Assembly (NCBI RefSeq): GCF_049647105.1
Contig: NZ_JBARWZ010000151.1
Location: 15,064 to 79,063, forward strand
Direction of reading: 5' to 3'
Source: Actinophytocola sp049647105
GTDB taxonomy: Bacteria > Actinomycetota > Actinomycetes > Mycobacteriales > Pseudonocardiaceae
DNA: 64,000 nucleotides
This document shows positions 1 through 8,034 of the stretch, one piece after another. Made by a program: the position numbers and the translations under genes. Each line of letters opens with the position of its first letter. The stretch's first letter is position 1. The notes under the pieces are model-generated. The model had not been told where the DNA came from and did no database searches. It saw nothing but the letters and a program-made list of their open reading frames with translations.

Positions 1-621
1 CCTGCCGAGTTCGTGCAGGCGGACGTGCGTGATCTGTCCCAAGTGGACGGTCTGGTGTCCTCGGTGGTCAGCCGGTACGGGTCGCTCGACGTGGTGGTCA
101 ACAACGCGGGTGGTGCGCCGCCGGTCGAGGCCGCCTCGGCGTCCCCTCGCCTGCACGCCAAGATCATCGAGCTGAACCTGATCGCGCCACTGCACGTGTC
201 GCAGCGCGCGAACACCGTGATGCAGCAACAGGAAACGGGTGGCGTGATCGTGATGATCGGCAGTGTGAGCGGCACCCGGCCCTCGCCGGGCACCGCCGCG
301 TACGGCGCGGCGAAGGCGGGGCTCGCGAACCTCGCGACGTCGCTCGCCGTCGAGTGGGCGCCCAAGGTGCGGGTCAACACCGTCGTGGTCGGGCCGGTCG
401 ACACCGAGCGGTCGCACCTGCACTACGGCGACGCGGCCGGGGTCGCGGCGGTGGGCGCGACGATCCCGATGGGGCGCATGGCGGTGCCATCGGACGTGGC
501 GCAGGCGTGCCTGTGGCTGGCCTCCCCCTCGGCGGCCTATGTCAGCGGCAGCACGATCACCGTGCACGGCGGCGGTGAACGGCCCGCGTTCCTGGCGGCC
601 TCGAACGCGGACCCGTCGTGA
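1..621 (+). CDS. SDR family oxidoreductase, 5' truncated by the window edge
   Basis: This is the C-terminal part of a classical short-chain dehydrogenase/reductase, an NAD(P)-dependent oxidoreductase with a Rossmann fold. The frame is open from base 1, so the N-terminal TGxxxGxG cofactor motif lies upstream of the window. Visible hallmarks are the NNAG motif, an IGSVSG strand carrying the catalytic Ser, and the catalytic pair in YGAAKAG, followed by the usual PVDTE region and a C-terminal SGSTITVHGG. The stop overlaps the start of the next SDR as GTGA, so the two are translationally coupled. The substrate cannot be deduced. The family call is secure and the specific reaction is unknown. Confidence 0.85.
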   Translation, partial: PAEFVQADVRDLSQVDGLVSSVVSRYGSLDVVVNNAGGAPPVEAASASPRLHAKIIELNLIAPLHVSQRANTVMQQQETGGVIVMIGSVSGTRPSPGTAAYGAAKAGLANLATSLAVEWAPKVRVNTVVVGPVDTERSHLHYGDAAGVAAVGATIPMGRMAVPSDVAQACLWLASPSAAYVSGSTITVHGGGERPAFLAASNADPS

Positions 622-1409
622 TCTGCGAGGGACGGGTGGTGGCCATCACCGGCGCGGCGCGGGGCATCGGGCAGGCGCACGCGGAGGAGTTCCGGCGCCA
701 GGGCGCGCACGTCGTCGTGAACGACGTCGACGGCGGCGACCACGACGCCGACGTGTCCACATGGGACGGTGCGAGGTCGTTGGTGGACCTGGCCGTGTCG
801 CGGCACGGCAGGCTCGACGTGCTGGTGAACAACGCGGGCATCGTGGCGGACCGCATGCTGGTGTCGACGAGCGAGCAGGAGTGGGACGACGTGGTGCGCG
901 TGCACCTCAAGGCCCACTTCCTGACCATGCGGCACGCGGCGGAACACTGGCGTGCGCGGTCGAAGGCGGGCGAGCGGGTGTCCGCACGGGTGATCAACAC
1001 CAGCTCGGGCGCTGGTCTGTTCGGCAGCGTCGGCCAGGCGAACTACTCGGCGGCGAAGGCGGGCATCCTCGGGTTGACGCTGGTCGCGGCGGCGGAACTG
1101 GCGCGGTACGGCGTGACGGTGAACGCGATCGCCCCGTCCGCGCGCACGCGGATGACGGAGGACCTGTTCCCCGACCTGCCGGGGCCGGGGGAGGTCGCGC
1201 CGCTGGTGGTGTGGCTGGGCAGCGCGGAGTCGGCCGGGGTGACCGGCCGGGTGTTCGAGGTGGAGGCCGGGAAGATCACCGTGGTGGCCGGGCACCAGCG
1301 AGTGGCCACAGTGGACAGAGGAAGCCGGTGGCCGGTCGAGAAGGTCGGCGCGGCGGTGACGGAACTGATCGCCAAGTCACCACCGGAGATCCCGGTCTAC
1401 GGCGCGTGA
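618..1409 (+). CDS. SDR family oxidoreductase
   Basis: A 263-residue NAD(P)-dependent short-chain dehydrogenase. It shows the full set of classical motifs: TGAARGIG at residues 11-18 for the dinucleotide, NNAG at 71-74, the catalytic Ser near 130, and Tyr143 and Lys147 in YSAAKAG. The C-terminus is longer than in FabG-like enzymes. The GTG start lies inside the stop of the upstream SDR (GTGA), so both are likely one operon. A paired arrangement of this kind often serves fatty-acyl or steroid catabolism, but nothing here fixes the substrate. Confidence 0.85.
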   Translation: MICEGRVVAITGAARGIGQAHAEEFRRQGAHVVVNDVDGGDHDADVSTWDGARSLVDLAVSRHGRLDVLVNNAGIVADRMLVSTSEQEWDDVVRVHLKAHFLTMRHAAEHWRARSKAGERVSARVINTSSGAGLFGSVGQANYSAAKAGILGLTLVAAAELARYGVTVNAIAPSARTRMTEDLFPDLPGPGEVAPLVVWLGSAESAGVTGRVFEVEAGKITVVAGHQRVATVDRGSRWPVEKVGAAVTELIAKSPPEIPVYGA

Positions 1410-1430
1410 CACCGCGTTGGGCACGCGGGT

Positions 1431-2021
1431 TCAGAAGGCGGGGGTTCCCCACTCGCCCGTGAACGCGATCTCGTCCAGTGCCAGCCGCCGCCGAGGCGCG
1501 ATCTCCTTCGCGCGTCGCTCCTCGTCCAGCAGGGCCGGGTCGCCGAGGGTGCCGAGTGCGATCACCGTCTGCGGCTCGACGTCGGCCGGCAGCGAGAACA
1601 CGAGCTTCGCGCCCTCCTTGGCGAACCCGCCCATCTGGTGCGCGACCAGCCCCTCGGCCACGGCCTGCAGCGCCAGGTTCCCGGTGGCCAGCCCGACCCC
1701 GTACTCGGACATCGGGATCGGGCCCTTCTCGTTGACGGTCACCGCGCACGCCAGGATCAGCGCCGCCGCCGGATGCGCCCAGCCCTGGTTGCGCCCGGAC
1801 AGCAGGTCGAAGATCCGCGCGTACGTCTCGTCCCCGCGCCGCCCCACCAGGTACCGCGCGGGCTGGGTGTTGCCGTTCGACGGCGCCCACCGCGCGGCCT
1901 CGAGCACCGCACGCAGCTGCTCGGCGGTCACCACACCGTCCGGGTCCAGCGCACGCGGGCTCCACCGGCCGGCCAGCAGCGGGTGGATGGGCACACTCGT
2001 CTCGGCGTCTCTGTCAGTCAT
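1431..2021 (-). CDS. Nitroreductase family FMN oxidoreductase
   Basis: A 196-residue flavoprotein of the nitroreductase fold, expected to use FMN and NAD(P)H to reduce nitro or quinone-like substrates. The N-terminal RWSPRALDPD and the APSNGNTQPARYLV segment match the FMN phosphate and ring-binding signatures of the family, and the C-terminal region has the usual GDPALLDEE loop. The ATG overlaps the stop of the upstream mannosyltransferase gene by one base (TGATG), so translation is coupled although the two functions are not obviously related. It converges with the upstream SDR pair over a 21-bp gap. The substrate is unknown. Confidence 0.8.
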   Translation of the reverse strand: MTDRDAETSVPIHPLLAGRWSPRALDPDGVVTAEQLRAVLEAARWAPSNGNTQPARYLVGRRGDETYARIFDLLSGRNQGWAHPAAALILACAVTVNEKGPIPMSEYGVGLATGNLALQAVAEGLVAHQMGGFAKEGAKLVFSLPADVEPQTVIALGTLGDPALLDEERRAKEIAPRRRLALDEIAFTGEWGTPAF

Positions 2022-3250
2022 CAGATCGCGTAACCCCACGACGTCAGTGCGTATGCCCCGAACCACGAACTGACCACCGCCAGCGCGCACAACGCCACCA
2101 CGAACGTCGACACGCGTCGTTTCGCCAGCGCCAGTGCCACCGGGATCAGCAGCGTGAAGGCAGGCACCATCAGCCGCGCCTTCGAGTTCATCAGCCCGTT
2201 CGAGGTCAGGTCCATCGCCAGCACGGCGGCCGAGTACACGACCAGCGGCCACTCGACCTTCCGCACGATCATGATCACCAGCAGGATCAGCGCCACCACG
2301 ATCAGCCCGACGGTGGTGACCTCCAGCACGGACCGGGCGTCGGCCAGCGCGTCCAGCGAGAACCGCAGCGTCGCGGCACCGCCGTCGAAGCCGGTGCCCC
2401 ACCCGCGTTCCTGCAGCGCGAACCAGCCGTTCCACTCGCCGGTCCGCATCCCGACCCACGCGAGGTACCCGATCAGCCCGAGCGGCGCGACCACGCCGCC
2501 CACCCACGCCCGCCACGACCGAGGATTCCTGATCACCACGAGCAGCGTGGCGAGCCCGACCACCAGGACCAGCGCCGCGCCGGTCGACCGGACCAGCCCG
2601 GCCAGCGCGCAGCACACCCCGGCGAGCAGCCACCGCTTCTCCAGCACCCCGACCAGCGCCCACGCGGCGAGCGCGCAGAACACCGCCTCCGAGTACGCCA
2701 TGGCCAGCACGACCGACATCGGCGACGCCGCGAACAGCGCCACCAGGATCAGCCCGGTCCGGCGCGAGCCGCCGCGGATGTGCTTCCCGAGCCGCGCGAG
2801 TGCGTAGGAGCACACGACGCCCGAGACAATCGTCACGGTCAGTGCCGAGGTGACGAGGCCGATGCCGCCCGGCCCGTCGATCGCGGCGAACCACCGCACG
2901 ATCACCGGGTAGCCGGGGAAGAAGGCGAGCGGGGTCTCGGCGCCGCGCTGCCCGTACGCGTCGACCAGCCCGTCGGGCACCCCGGCGTAGCCGCCGTCCG
3001 CGATCGCGAGGAACCACTGCCCGTCCCACGACCGCAGCGCGTCGGACACGGAGTGGTGGTTGCGGCTCGCCATCCACGTGAGCACAAGAAGGCCCAGCTC
3101 ACGGATGCCGAGGAAGATCAACGCGGGGGCCAGGAGAGCGACCGCTCTTCTGACGGTCCATGCGTGCTCGCGATCGCTGGACTCCACCGGTACGCCGTCC
3201 GGGACGGAGGTCTCGTCCGCCTCGGTGCGCGTCACGTCCGTCGCCGGCAC
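2021..3250 (-). CDS. GT-C type integral membrane mannosyltransferase (PIG-V-like)
   Basis: This predicted polytopic membrane glycosyltransferase of 409 residues starts at a GTG at 3250, preceded at five bases by AAGGA. Longer in-frame starts reach towards the lysC promoter and have no ribosome site. After a cytosolic N-terminus of about 40 residues and a first membrane segment comes SWDGQWFLAIADGGY, which resembles the acidic first extracytoplasmic loop of PIG-V-like Dol-P-mannose transferases. About ten further hydrophobic segments follow. In actinomycetes such enzymes use polyprenyl-phosphate sugars in envelope glycolipid or glycoprotein assembly. It is transcribed away from lysC and is coupled to the nitroreductase. 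The donor and acceptor are not known. Confidence 0.7.
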   Translation of the reverse strand: MPATDVTRTEADETSVPDGVPVESSDREHAWTVRRAVALLAPALIFLGIRELGLLVLTWMASRNHHSVSDALRSWDGQWFLAIADGGYAGVPDGLVDAYGQRGAETPLAFFPGYPVIVRWFAAIDGPGGIGLVTSALTVTIVSGVVCSYALARLGKHIRGGSRRTGLILVALFAASPMSVVLAMAYSEAVFCALAAWALVGVLEKRWLLAGVCCALAGLVRSTGAALVLVVGLATLLVVIRNPRSWRAWVGGVVAPLGLIGYLAWVGMRTGEWNGWFALQERGWGTGFDGGAATLRFSLDALADARSVLEVTTVGLIVVALILLVIMIVRKVEWPLVVYSAAVLAMDLTSNGLMNSKARLMVPAFTLLIPVALALAKRRVSTFVVALCALAVVSSWFGAYALTSWGYAI

Positions 3251-3459
3251 CCCGATCCTTCCCGCCCGTCTCGGCTGGCTGTCCGCTACAGGGTAGGACG
3301 AGTGTTCTCGCACGTGGCGGGCGCCACACGCGCGACGGAACCAGTTGGCCAACTCGGTTAGGCTCGACGTTGACTCTTCGAGCGGAGCTTGCGGAGCGAG
3401 CATCAGACACAGCGCCACTCGGAGCCTGCACGGGGTGGCCGGACGGGAGGTAGCCGACA

Positions 3460-4725
3460 GTGGCGCTCGTGGTCCAGAAGTACGGGGGCTCATCGCTCGA
3501 GAACGCGGACCGGATCAAGCGGGTGGCCGAGCGGATCGTCGCGACCCGCAAGGCCGGCAACGACGTGGTGGTCGTGTGTTCCGCGATGGGGGACACCACC
3601 GACGAGCTGCTGGACCTCGCGCAGCGGGTGAACCCGGTCCCGCCGGAGCGCGAGATGGACATGCTGCTCACCGCGGGTGAGCGCATCTCGAACTCGCTGG
3701 TCGCGATGGCCATCAGCGCGCTAGGTGCGGAGGCCGTGTCGTTCTCCGGCTCGCAGGCCGGGGTGATCACCGACTCGACGCACGGCCGCGCCCGCATCAT
3801 CGACGTCACGCCCGGCCGCGTGCAGCAGTCGCTCGACGACGGCTTCATCTGCCTCGTCGCCGGCTTCCAGGGCGTCAGCCAGGACACCAAGGACATCACC
3901 ACCCTCGGCCGGGGCGGCTCGGACACCACCGCCGTCGCGCTGGCCGCCGCGTTGAACGCCGACGTGTGCGAGATCTACACCGACGTGGACGGCGTCTACA
4001 CCGCGGACCCGAGGATCGTGCCGAACGCGCGCAAGCTCGACCGGGTCCCGTACGAGGAGATGCTGGAGATGGCGGCGTCCGGGGCGAAGGTCCTGATGCT
4101 GCGCTGCGTGGAGTACGCCCGCCGCTACGGCGTCCCCATCCACGTCCGCTCGTCGTACACCAACAAGCCGGGCACCATCGTCACCGGCTCAGTGGAGGAC
4201 ATTCCCGTGGAACAGGCCATGATCACCGGCGTCGCACACGACCGCTCCGAGGCGAAGGTCACCGTGACCGGCGTGCCGGACCAGGCGGGTGTCGCCGCCA
4301 GGATCTTCCGGGTGGTCGCGGACGCCGAGATCGACATCGACATGGTGCTGCAGAACGTGTCGAGCACGGTCTCCGGCCGCACCGACATCACGTTCACGCT
4401 GTCCAAGGACAACGGCCCGACCGCGGTCGCGTCGCTGGAGAAGATCAAGGCCGAGCTGGGCTTCACCGCGGTGCTCTACGACGACCACGTCGGCAAGGTG
4501 TCGCTGGTCGGCGCGGGCATGCGCTCGCACCCCGGTGTCACGGCCAGTTTCTGTGAGGCGCTCGCGAACGCGGGCGTGAACATCGAGATCATCAACACCT
4601 CGGAGATCCGCATCTCGGTGCTGATCCGCGACACGCAGCTCGACGATGCCGTGCAGGCCATCCACACCGCCTTCGGGCTCGGCGGGGACGAGGTCGCCCA
4701 GGTGTACGCGGGGAGTGGTCGCTGA
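3460..4725 (+). CDS. lysC: Aspartate kinase
   Basis: The 421-residue aspartokinase phosphorylates aspartate in the first step to lysine, threonine, methionine and diaminopimelate. The N-terminal VVQKYGGSS and the RGGSDTTAVALAAAL segment are the kinase signatures, and two ACT domains follow from about residue 265. The GTG start has GGGAGG upstream. It overlaps asd by TGATG, giving the classic ask-asd operon. As in Corynebacterium and Bacillus, an internal GTG at 4207 with its own GGAGG would give a 172-residue beta subunit made of the ACT domains, so an alpha2-beta2 enzyme with amino-acid feedback inhibition is likely. Confidence 0.97.
   Translation: MALVVQKYGGSSLENADRIKRVAERIVATRKAGNDVVVVCSAMGDTTDELLDLAQRVNPVPPEREMDMLLTAGERISNSLVAMAISALGAEAVSFSGSQAGVITDSTHGRARIIDVTPGRVQQSLDDGFICLVAGFQGVSQDTKDITTLGRGGSDTTAVALAAALNADVCEIYTDVDGVYTADPRIVPNARKLDRVPYEEMLEMAASGAKVLMLRCVEYARRYGVPIHVRSSYTNKPGTIVTGSVEDIPVEQAMITGVAHDRSEAKVTVTGVPDQAGVAARIFRVVADAEIDIDMVLQNVSSTVSGRTDITFTLSKDNGPTAVASLEKIKAELGFTAVLYDDHVGKVSLVGAGMRSHPGVTASFCEALANAGVNIEIINTSEIRISVLIRDTQLDDAVQAIHTAFGLGGDEVAQVYAGSGR
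4194..4209 (+). promoter_or_regulatory. Internal ribosome site and GTG start for the LysC beta subunit
   Basis: GGAGG at 4194-4198 is followed by an 8-base spacer and an in-frame GTG at 4207, encoding VEQAMITGVA. The reading frame to 4725 gives 172 residues covering both ACT domains. This reproduces the in-frame beta-subunit start known from other Gram-positive aspartokinases. It is seen in sequence; its use in this organism is inferred. Confidence 0.75.
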
Positions 4726-5795
4726 TGGCGCCCGTGCTCGCACTCGTCGGCGCCACCGGCGCGGTCGGCACCGTGATGATCGACATCATGAACGAACGGC
4801 CGGCGTTTCCGTTCGGCGAGGTCCGGCTGATCGCGTCGCAGCGGTCGGCTGGCCGCAGGCTGACCGTGCGCGGCGAGGAGAAGACCGTCGTCGCGCTGTC
4901 GCCGGAGGCGTTCGACGGCGTCGACATCGCGATGTTCGACGTGCCGGACGAGATCTCCGCCGAGTGGGCGCCGATCGCCGCCGCGCGGGGTGCCGTGGTG
5001 GTCGACAACTCGGGCGCGTTCCGCATGGACGACGACGTGCCGCTCGTGGTGCCGGAGTGCAACCTCGACAGGATCGGCGACCGGCCACGCGGGATCATCG
5101 CGAACCCGAACTGCACGACGCTGTCGATGATGGCCGCGCTTGGCGCACTGCACCGGTCGTTCGAGTTGAAAGAGCTGGTGGTCGCGTCCTACCAGGCCGT
5201 GTCCGGCGCCGGTGTCGCCGGCGTGGAGCGGCTGTACGCGGAGCTGGCCGCGGTGGTCGGCAAGGGCGTCGGTGTGCGGGCGGGTGATGTGCGCGAGGCA
5301 CTGGAGGCCGCCGGGCTGCCCCTTTCCGACTCGCCGTTCCCTGCGCCGCTCGCGCTCAACGTGGTCCCGTCGGCCGGGTCCTACAAGGGCGACGGCTGGT
5401 ACTCCGAGGAGCTGAAGGTCCGCAACGAGTCGAGGAAGATCCTCGGCATCCCGGACCTGAAGGTGTCCGCGACCTGCGTGCGCGTCCCCGTGGTGACCAC
5501 GCACTCGCTGGCGGTCCACGCGACGTTCGCCTCGGCGGTGACCGTCGCCGCCGCCCGCGAGGTGTTCGAGGCGCAGCCGTCGATCGTCCTCCAGGACGAC
5601 CCGGAGAACGGCGTCTTCCCGACCCCGGCCGACGTGGTCGGCGGCGACCCGACGTACGTGGGCCGCATCCGGCAGGCGCTGGACTTCCCGAACACCCTCG
5701 ACTTCTTCGTGTGCGGCGACAACCTCCGCAAGGGCGCCGCGCTCAACACGTACGAGATCGCGGAAGCCCTGGCCGTCCCGCCTCCCCGGAACTGA
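4725..5795 (+). CDS. asd: Aspartate-semialdehyde dehydrogenase
   Basis: The 356-residue NADPH-dependent enzyme converts aspartyl phosphate to aspartate semialdehyde, the branch point to lysine/DAP and to threonine/methionine. The N-terminal VGATGAVGTVMIDIM is the cofactor-binding loop. The catalytic Cys lies in IIANPNCTTLSMMAA, and the QAVSGAGVAGVERL segment is typical of the family. The ATG overlaps the lysC stop (TGATG), so the two steps are translated together. The length is usual for the family. Confidence 0.96.
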   Translation: MAPVLALVGATGAVGTVMIDIMNERPAFPFGEVRLIASQRSAGRRLTVRGEEKTVVALSPEAFDGVDIAMFDVPDEISAEWAPIAAARGAVVVDNSGAFRMDDDVPLVVPECNLDRIGDRPRGIIANPNCTTLSMMAALGALHRSFELKELVVASYQAVSGAGVAGVERLYAELAAVVGKGVGVRAGDVREALEAAGLPLSDSPFPAPLALNVVPSAGSYKGDGWYSEELKVRNESRKILGIPDLKVSATCVRVPVVTTHSLAVHATFASAVTVAAAREVFEAQPSIVLQDDPENGVFPTPADVVGGDPTYVGRIRQALDFPNTLDFFVCGDNLRKGAALNTYEIAEALAVPPPRN

Positions 5796-5895
5796 AGGCT
5801 GTTGGTCGCGTCGCCCAACCCGGTGGGGGATCCTCGATGTACCGAGCGAGGATGGCGGGCAGGAACACGGTGGTGAGCAGCGCGGAGCGGCGGAC

Positions 5896-6303
5896 ATGAT
5901 GATCAGGCACGCCCCGGACGGCCATGACGAGCTGCGGCGTGCCCACTTCGGCGATCTTGGCGGCCGTTTCAACCGCGACGTCTGGTACGCGGAGATCGGC
6001 GGCGAGGTCGTCGGCACCGCCATGATCGGCCCGCCGCGGGGCATCTTCGGCCCGTGGGTCGGCGAGCTGTACCGCATCGAGGTGCACCAGGACCACCGGC
6101 GCCATGGCATCGGCACCCGCCTGCACGACGCGTGCGTTGCCGCATGGCGCTCGCGCGGCGTCACCGTCGGCGTGCTGGAACTCCCGGCCACCGACGAAAC
6201 CACCCGCGACTTCTACGAAAGCCACGGCTGGCGCCGGGACGGCCACACCCACCCCGGCTTCCACGGCACCACCTACGTACGACTACGCCGGACCATCGAC
6301 TGA
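5896..6303 (+). CDS. GNAT family N-acetyltransferase
   Basis: A 135-residue acetyltransferase of the Gcn5-related fold. The acetyl-CoA pyrophosphate loop is visible as VHQDHRRHGIGTRLHDACV, preceded by the YRIEV beta strand. A C-terminal FYESHGWRRDG matches the usual motif B end. It is shorter at the N-terminus than most GNATs, with little sequence before the AEIGGEVVGTAMI strand, so the true start or domain edge is uncertain. ATG codons stand at 5896 and 5899, and GGAG lies upstream. The acceptor is unknown. It ends 13 bp from a convergent MFS gene. Confidence 0.75.
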   Translation: MMIRHAPDGHDELRRAHFGDLGGRFNRDVWYAEIGGEVVGTAMIGPPRGIFGPWVGELYRIEVHQDHRRHGIGTRLHDACVAAWRSRGVTVGVLELPATDETTRDFYESHGWRRDGHTHPGFHGTTYVRLRRTID

Positions 6304-6315
6304 CAACCCGCGGGT

Positions 6316-7491
6316 TCAGGTGGTGGCCGGTACCTGTTCGCGTTGCCGTGCCGCCAGTACCCATGCCAGTCCGGCGACAAGGACGCCGCCGATGCCTGCG
6401 GTGGCGAAGCCCCAGCCGGGTGACGCGTGGTCCACGACGAACCCGACCAGCGGTGCGCCCGCCGCCGACCCGAGCGTGAACGCCGACGACTGCAGCCCCA
6501 TCGCCACTCCGCGTGCGGCGGGCGGTGCGAGCCGGGCCACCTCCTCGCCGGTGGCGGCGATCGTCGGCGCACAGAGGAACGCCGCGGGCACCAGCACCAG
6601 CATGAGCGACCACCACGCGCCGCCCGCGAGTCCGATCGGGACCGTCAGCAGCCCCAGCCACGCCATCAGCGTCACCTGCCGGAACGACCGCGTGAGCGCC
6701 CCGTAGACGAGCCCGCCCACGGCGGACGCGGCCGACCACGCGATCACGATGAGGCCGGTCCACGAAAGGTCCTCGTTGTGCTGCATCTGCGCGACGATCG
6801 CGACCTCGGAGCCCGCGAGGATGAACACGGCGCCCGCGCCGACGAGCAGGACACCCACCAGTCGCGGCGACAGCCATACCCGGCGCGGCACCTTCTCCGC
6901 TGATGCCTTCTCCGCCTCGCTGCGCACCGCGGGGTTCACTACGTACAACGCGGACCCGACGACCACGATGCCCGCCGCCATCGCGAGCGTCGCGGTCTGC
7001 GTGGAGAACTGCGTGGAGACGAGCACCGCCGCCGCGGGCCCGACCATGAACGACAGCTCGGTCGACACCGTGTCCATCGAGTACGCGGTCCGCCGCAGGT
7101 CGTCGGGCACGATCGCGGCGATGGCCTGCCGCCCGATGGACATGGCGGGCAGCACGAGCAAGCCGCCGACGAAGCCGCACACGAGCAGCACCGGGTACGG
7201 CATGAATCGCGCGAGCACCCAGAACGTGGTCTCGCCGATCGTGGTGACCACGAGCATCGGCCGCAGCCCGTACCGGTCGACGACGCGCCCCAGCACCGGC
7301 GCCCCGAGCGCGATGCCGATGGTCGCCACCGCACCGACGACGCCTGCCGCGCCGTAGCCGCGGTCCATCGTCACCGCGACGTGCAAGGTCAGGACCATGC
7401 CGGCCGCGGTAGCCGGGATACGGGCGAAGAACGCGAGGACCAGGAGGGTCCGGACCCCGGGCAGGGCAAGCGTTCGGCGGTACAACTGCAT
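6316..7491 (-). CDS. MFS transporter
   Basis: A major facilitator superfamily protein of 391 residues with about 12 hydrophobic segments and a GRVVDRYGLRPMLV loop of the kind found between TM2 and TM3 in this family. The start at ATG 7491 has GAGAGG upstream. A TTG 12 codons further up has no ribosome site. It is transcribed divergently from furA, with about 110 bp between them that contain the fur operator. A drug or metabolite exporter role is usual for this family type, but the substrate is not evident. Confidence 0.8.
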   Translation of the reverse strand: MQLYRRTLALPGVRTLLVLAFFARIPATAAGMVLTLHVAVTMDRGYGAAGVVGAVATIGIALGAPVLGRVVDRYGLRPMLVVTTIGETTFWVLARFMPYPVLLVCGFVGGLLVLPAMSIGRQAIAAIVPDDLRRTAYSMDTVSTELSFMVGPAAAVLVSTQFSTQTATLAMAAGIVVVGSALYVVNPAVRSEAEKASAEKVPRRVWLSPRLVGVLLVGAGAVFILAGSEVAIVAQMQHNEDLSWTGLIVIAWSAASAVGGLVYGALTRSFRQVTLMAWLGLLTVPIGLAGGAWWSLMLVLVPAAFLCAPTIAATGEEVARLAPPAARGVAMGLQSSAFTLGSAAGAPLVGFVVDHASPGWGFATAGIGGVLVAGLAWVLAARQREQVPATT

Positions 7492-7567
7492 GATTTGATG
7501 TGACCTCTCGCGATCGTCGATCGGCAACCAATTTACGGCCGACCGACCGACAGTGCCGCGCCTATTC

Positions 7568-7587
7568 TTGACTCATTCCAGAAAAGG
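7568..7587 (+). promoter_or_regulatory. FurA operator/promoter of the furA-katA operon
   Basis: The 20-mer TTGACTCATTCCAGAAAAGG sits 16-35 bases before the furA start. It closely matches the conserved AT-rich element, overlapping the promoter, that FurA binds to repress its own operon in mycobacteria and streptomycetes. It also supplies a -35-like TTGACT. The sequence is visible; FurA binding is inferred from that family knowledge. Confidence 0.75.
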
Positions 7588-7602
7588 TGGTGTCGTGGAG
7601 GC

Positions 7603-8034
7603 ATGAGCGACCACCGGGCAGAACAGCTGAGGGCCGTGGGCCTGCGGGTCACCGCGCCGCGCGTCGCCACGCTCGACTGGCTGGCAGAACACCCGCACGC
7701 AACCGCCGACCAGGTGGCCGAGGGGGTGCGTGCACGGCTCGGTTCTGTGTCCACGCAGGCTATCTACGACGTGCTGAACGCGTGCACCCAGACCGGTCTG
7801 CTGCGGCGCATCGAACCCGCGGGGTCCTCCGCCAGGTTCGAGGCCCGCGTCGACGACGACCACCACCACCTCGTCTGCCGGGACTGCGGGCGCACCGAGG
7901 ACGTCGACCGCGTGGTCGGCGCCGCGCCGTGCCTCGAACCGTCGACGTCCGCCGGGTTCACGATCGACGCGGCGGAGGTCGTCTTCTGGGGGCGGTGCCC
8001 CGGCTGCGCGGCAGAACAGGAGGGACAGCCGTGA
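7603..8034 (+). CDS. furA: Fur family transcriptional repressor (FurA)
   Basis: A 143-residue metal- and peroxide-responsive repressor. An N-terminal winged helix (GLRVTAPRVATLDWL, then STQAIYDVLNA) is followed by the dimerisation and metal site with DDDHHHLVCRDCG and, near the C-terminus, CPGC. These form the two CxxC zinc motifs of the family. The start has GGAGG four bases upstream. It overlaps katA by GTGA, which makes this the classic actinobacterial furA-kat operon, where FurA represses the catalase until oxidative stress. Confidence 0.93.
   Translation: MSDHRAEQLRAVGLRVTAPRVATLDWLAEHPHATADQVAEGVRARLGSVSTQAIYDVLNACTQTGLLRRIEPAGSSARFEARVDDDHHHLVCRDCGRTEDVDRVVGAAPCLEPSTSAGFTIDAAEVVFWGRCPGCAAEQEGQP

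Noticed and set aside
5711..5899. A short frame ending at the GNAT start (about 20 residues from ATG 5839)
   Set aside because: There is no similarity, hydrophobicity or ribosome site. Overlap at its end with the GNAT ATG is not enough.
4476..6203. A 575-codon open frame on the minus strand
   Set aside because: It lies antisense to lysC, asd and the GNAT gene, which have clear motifs. Long antisense frames are expected at this GC content.
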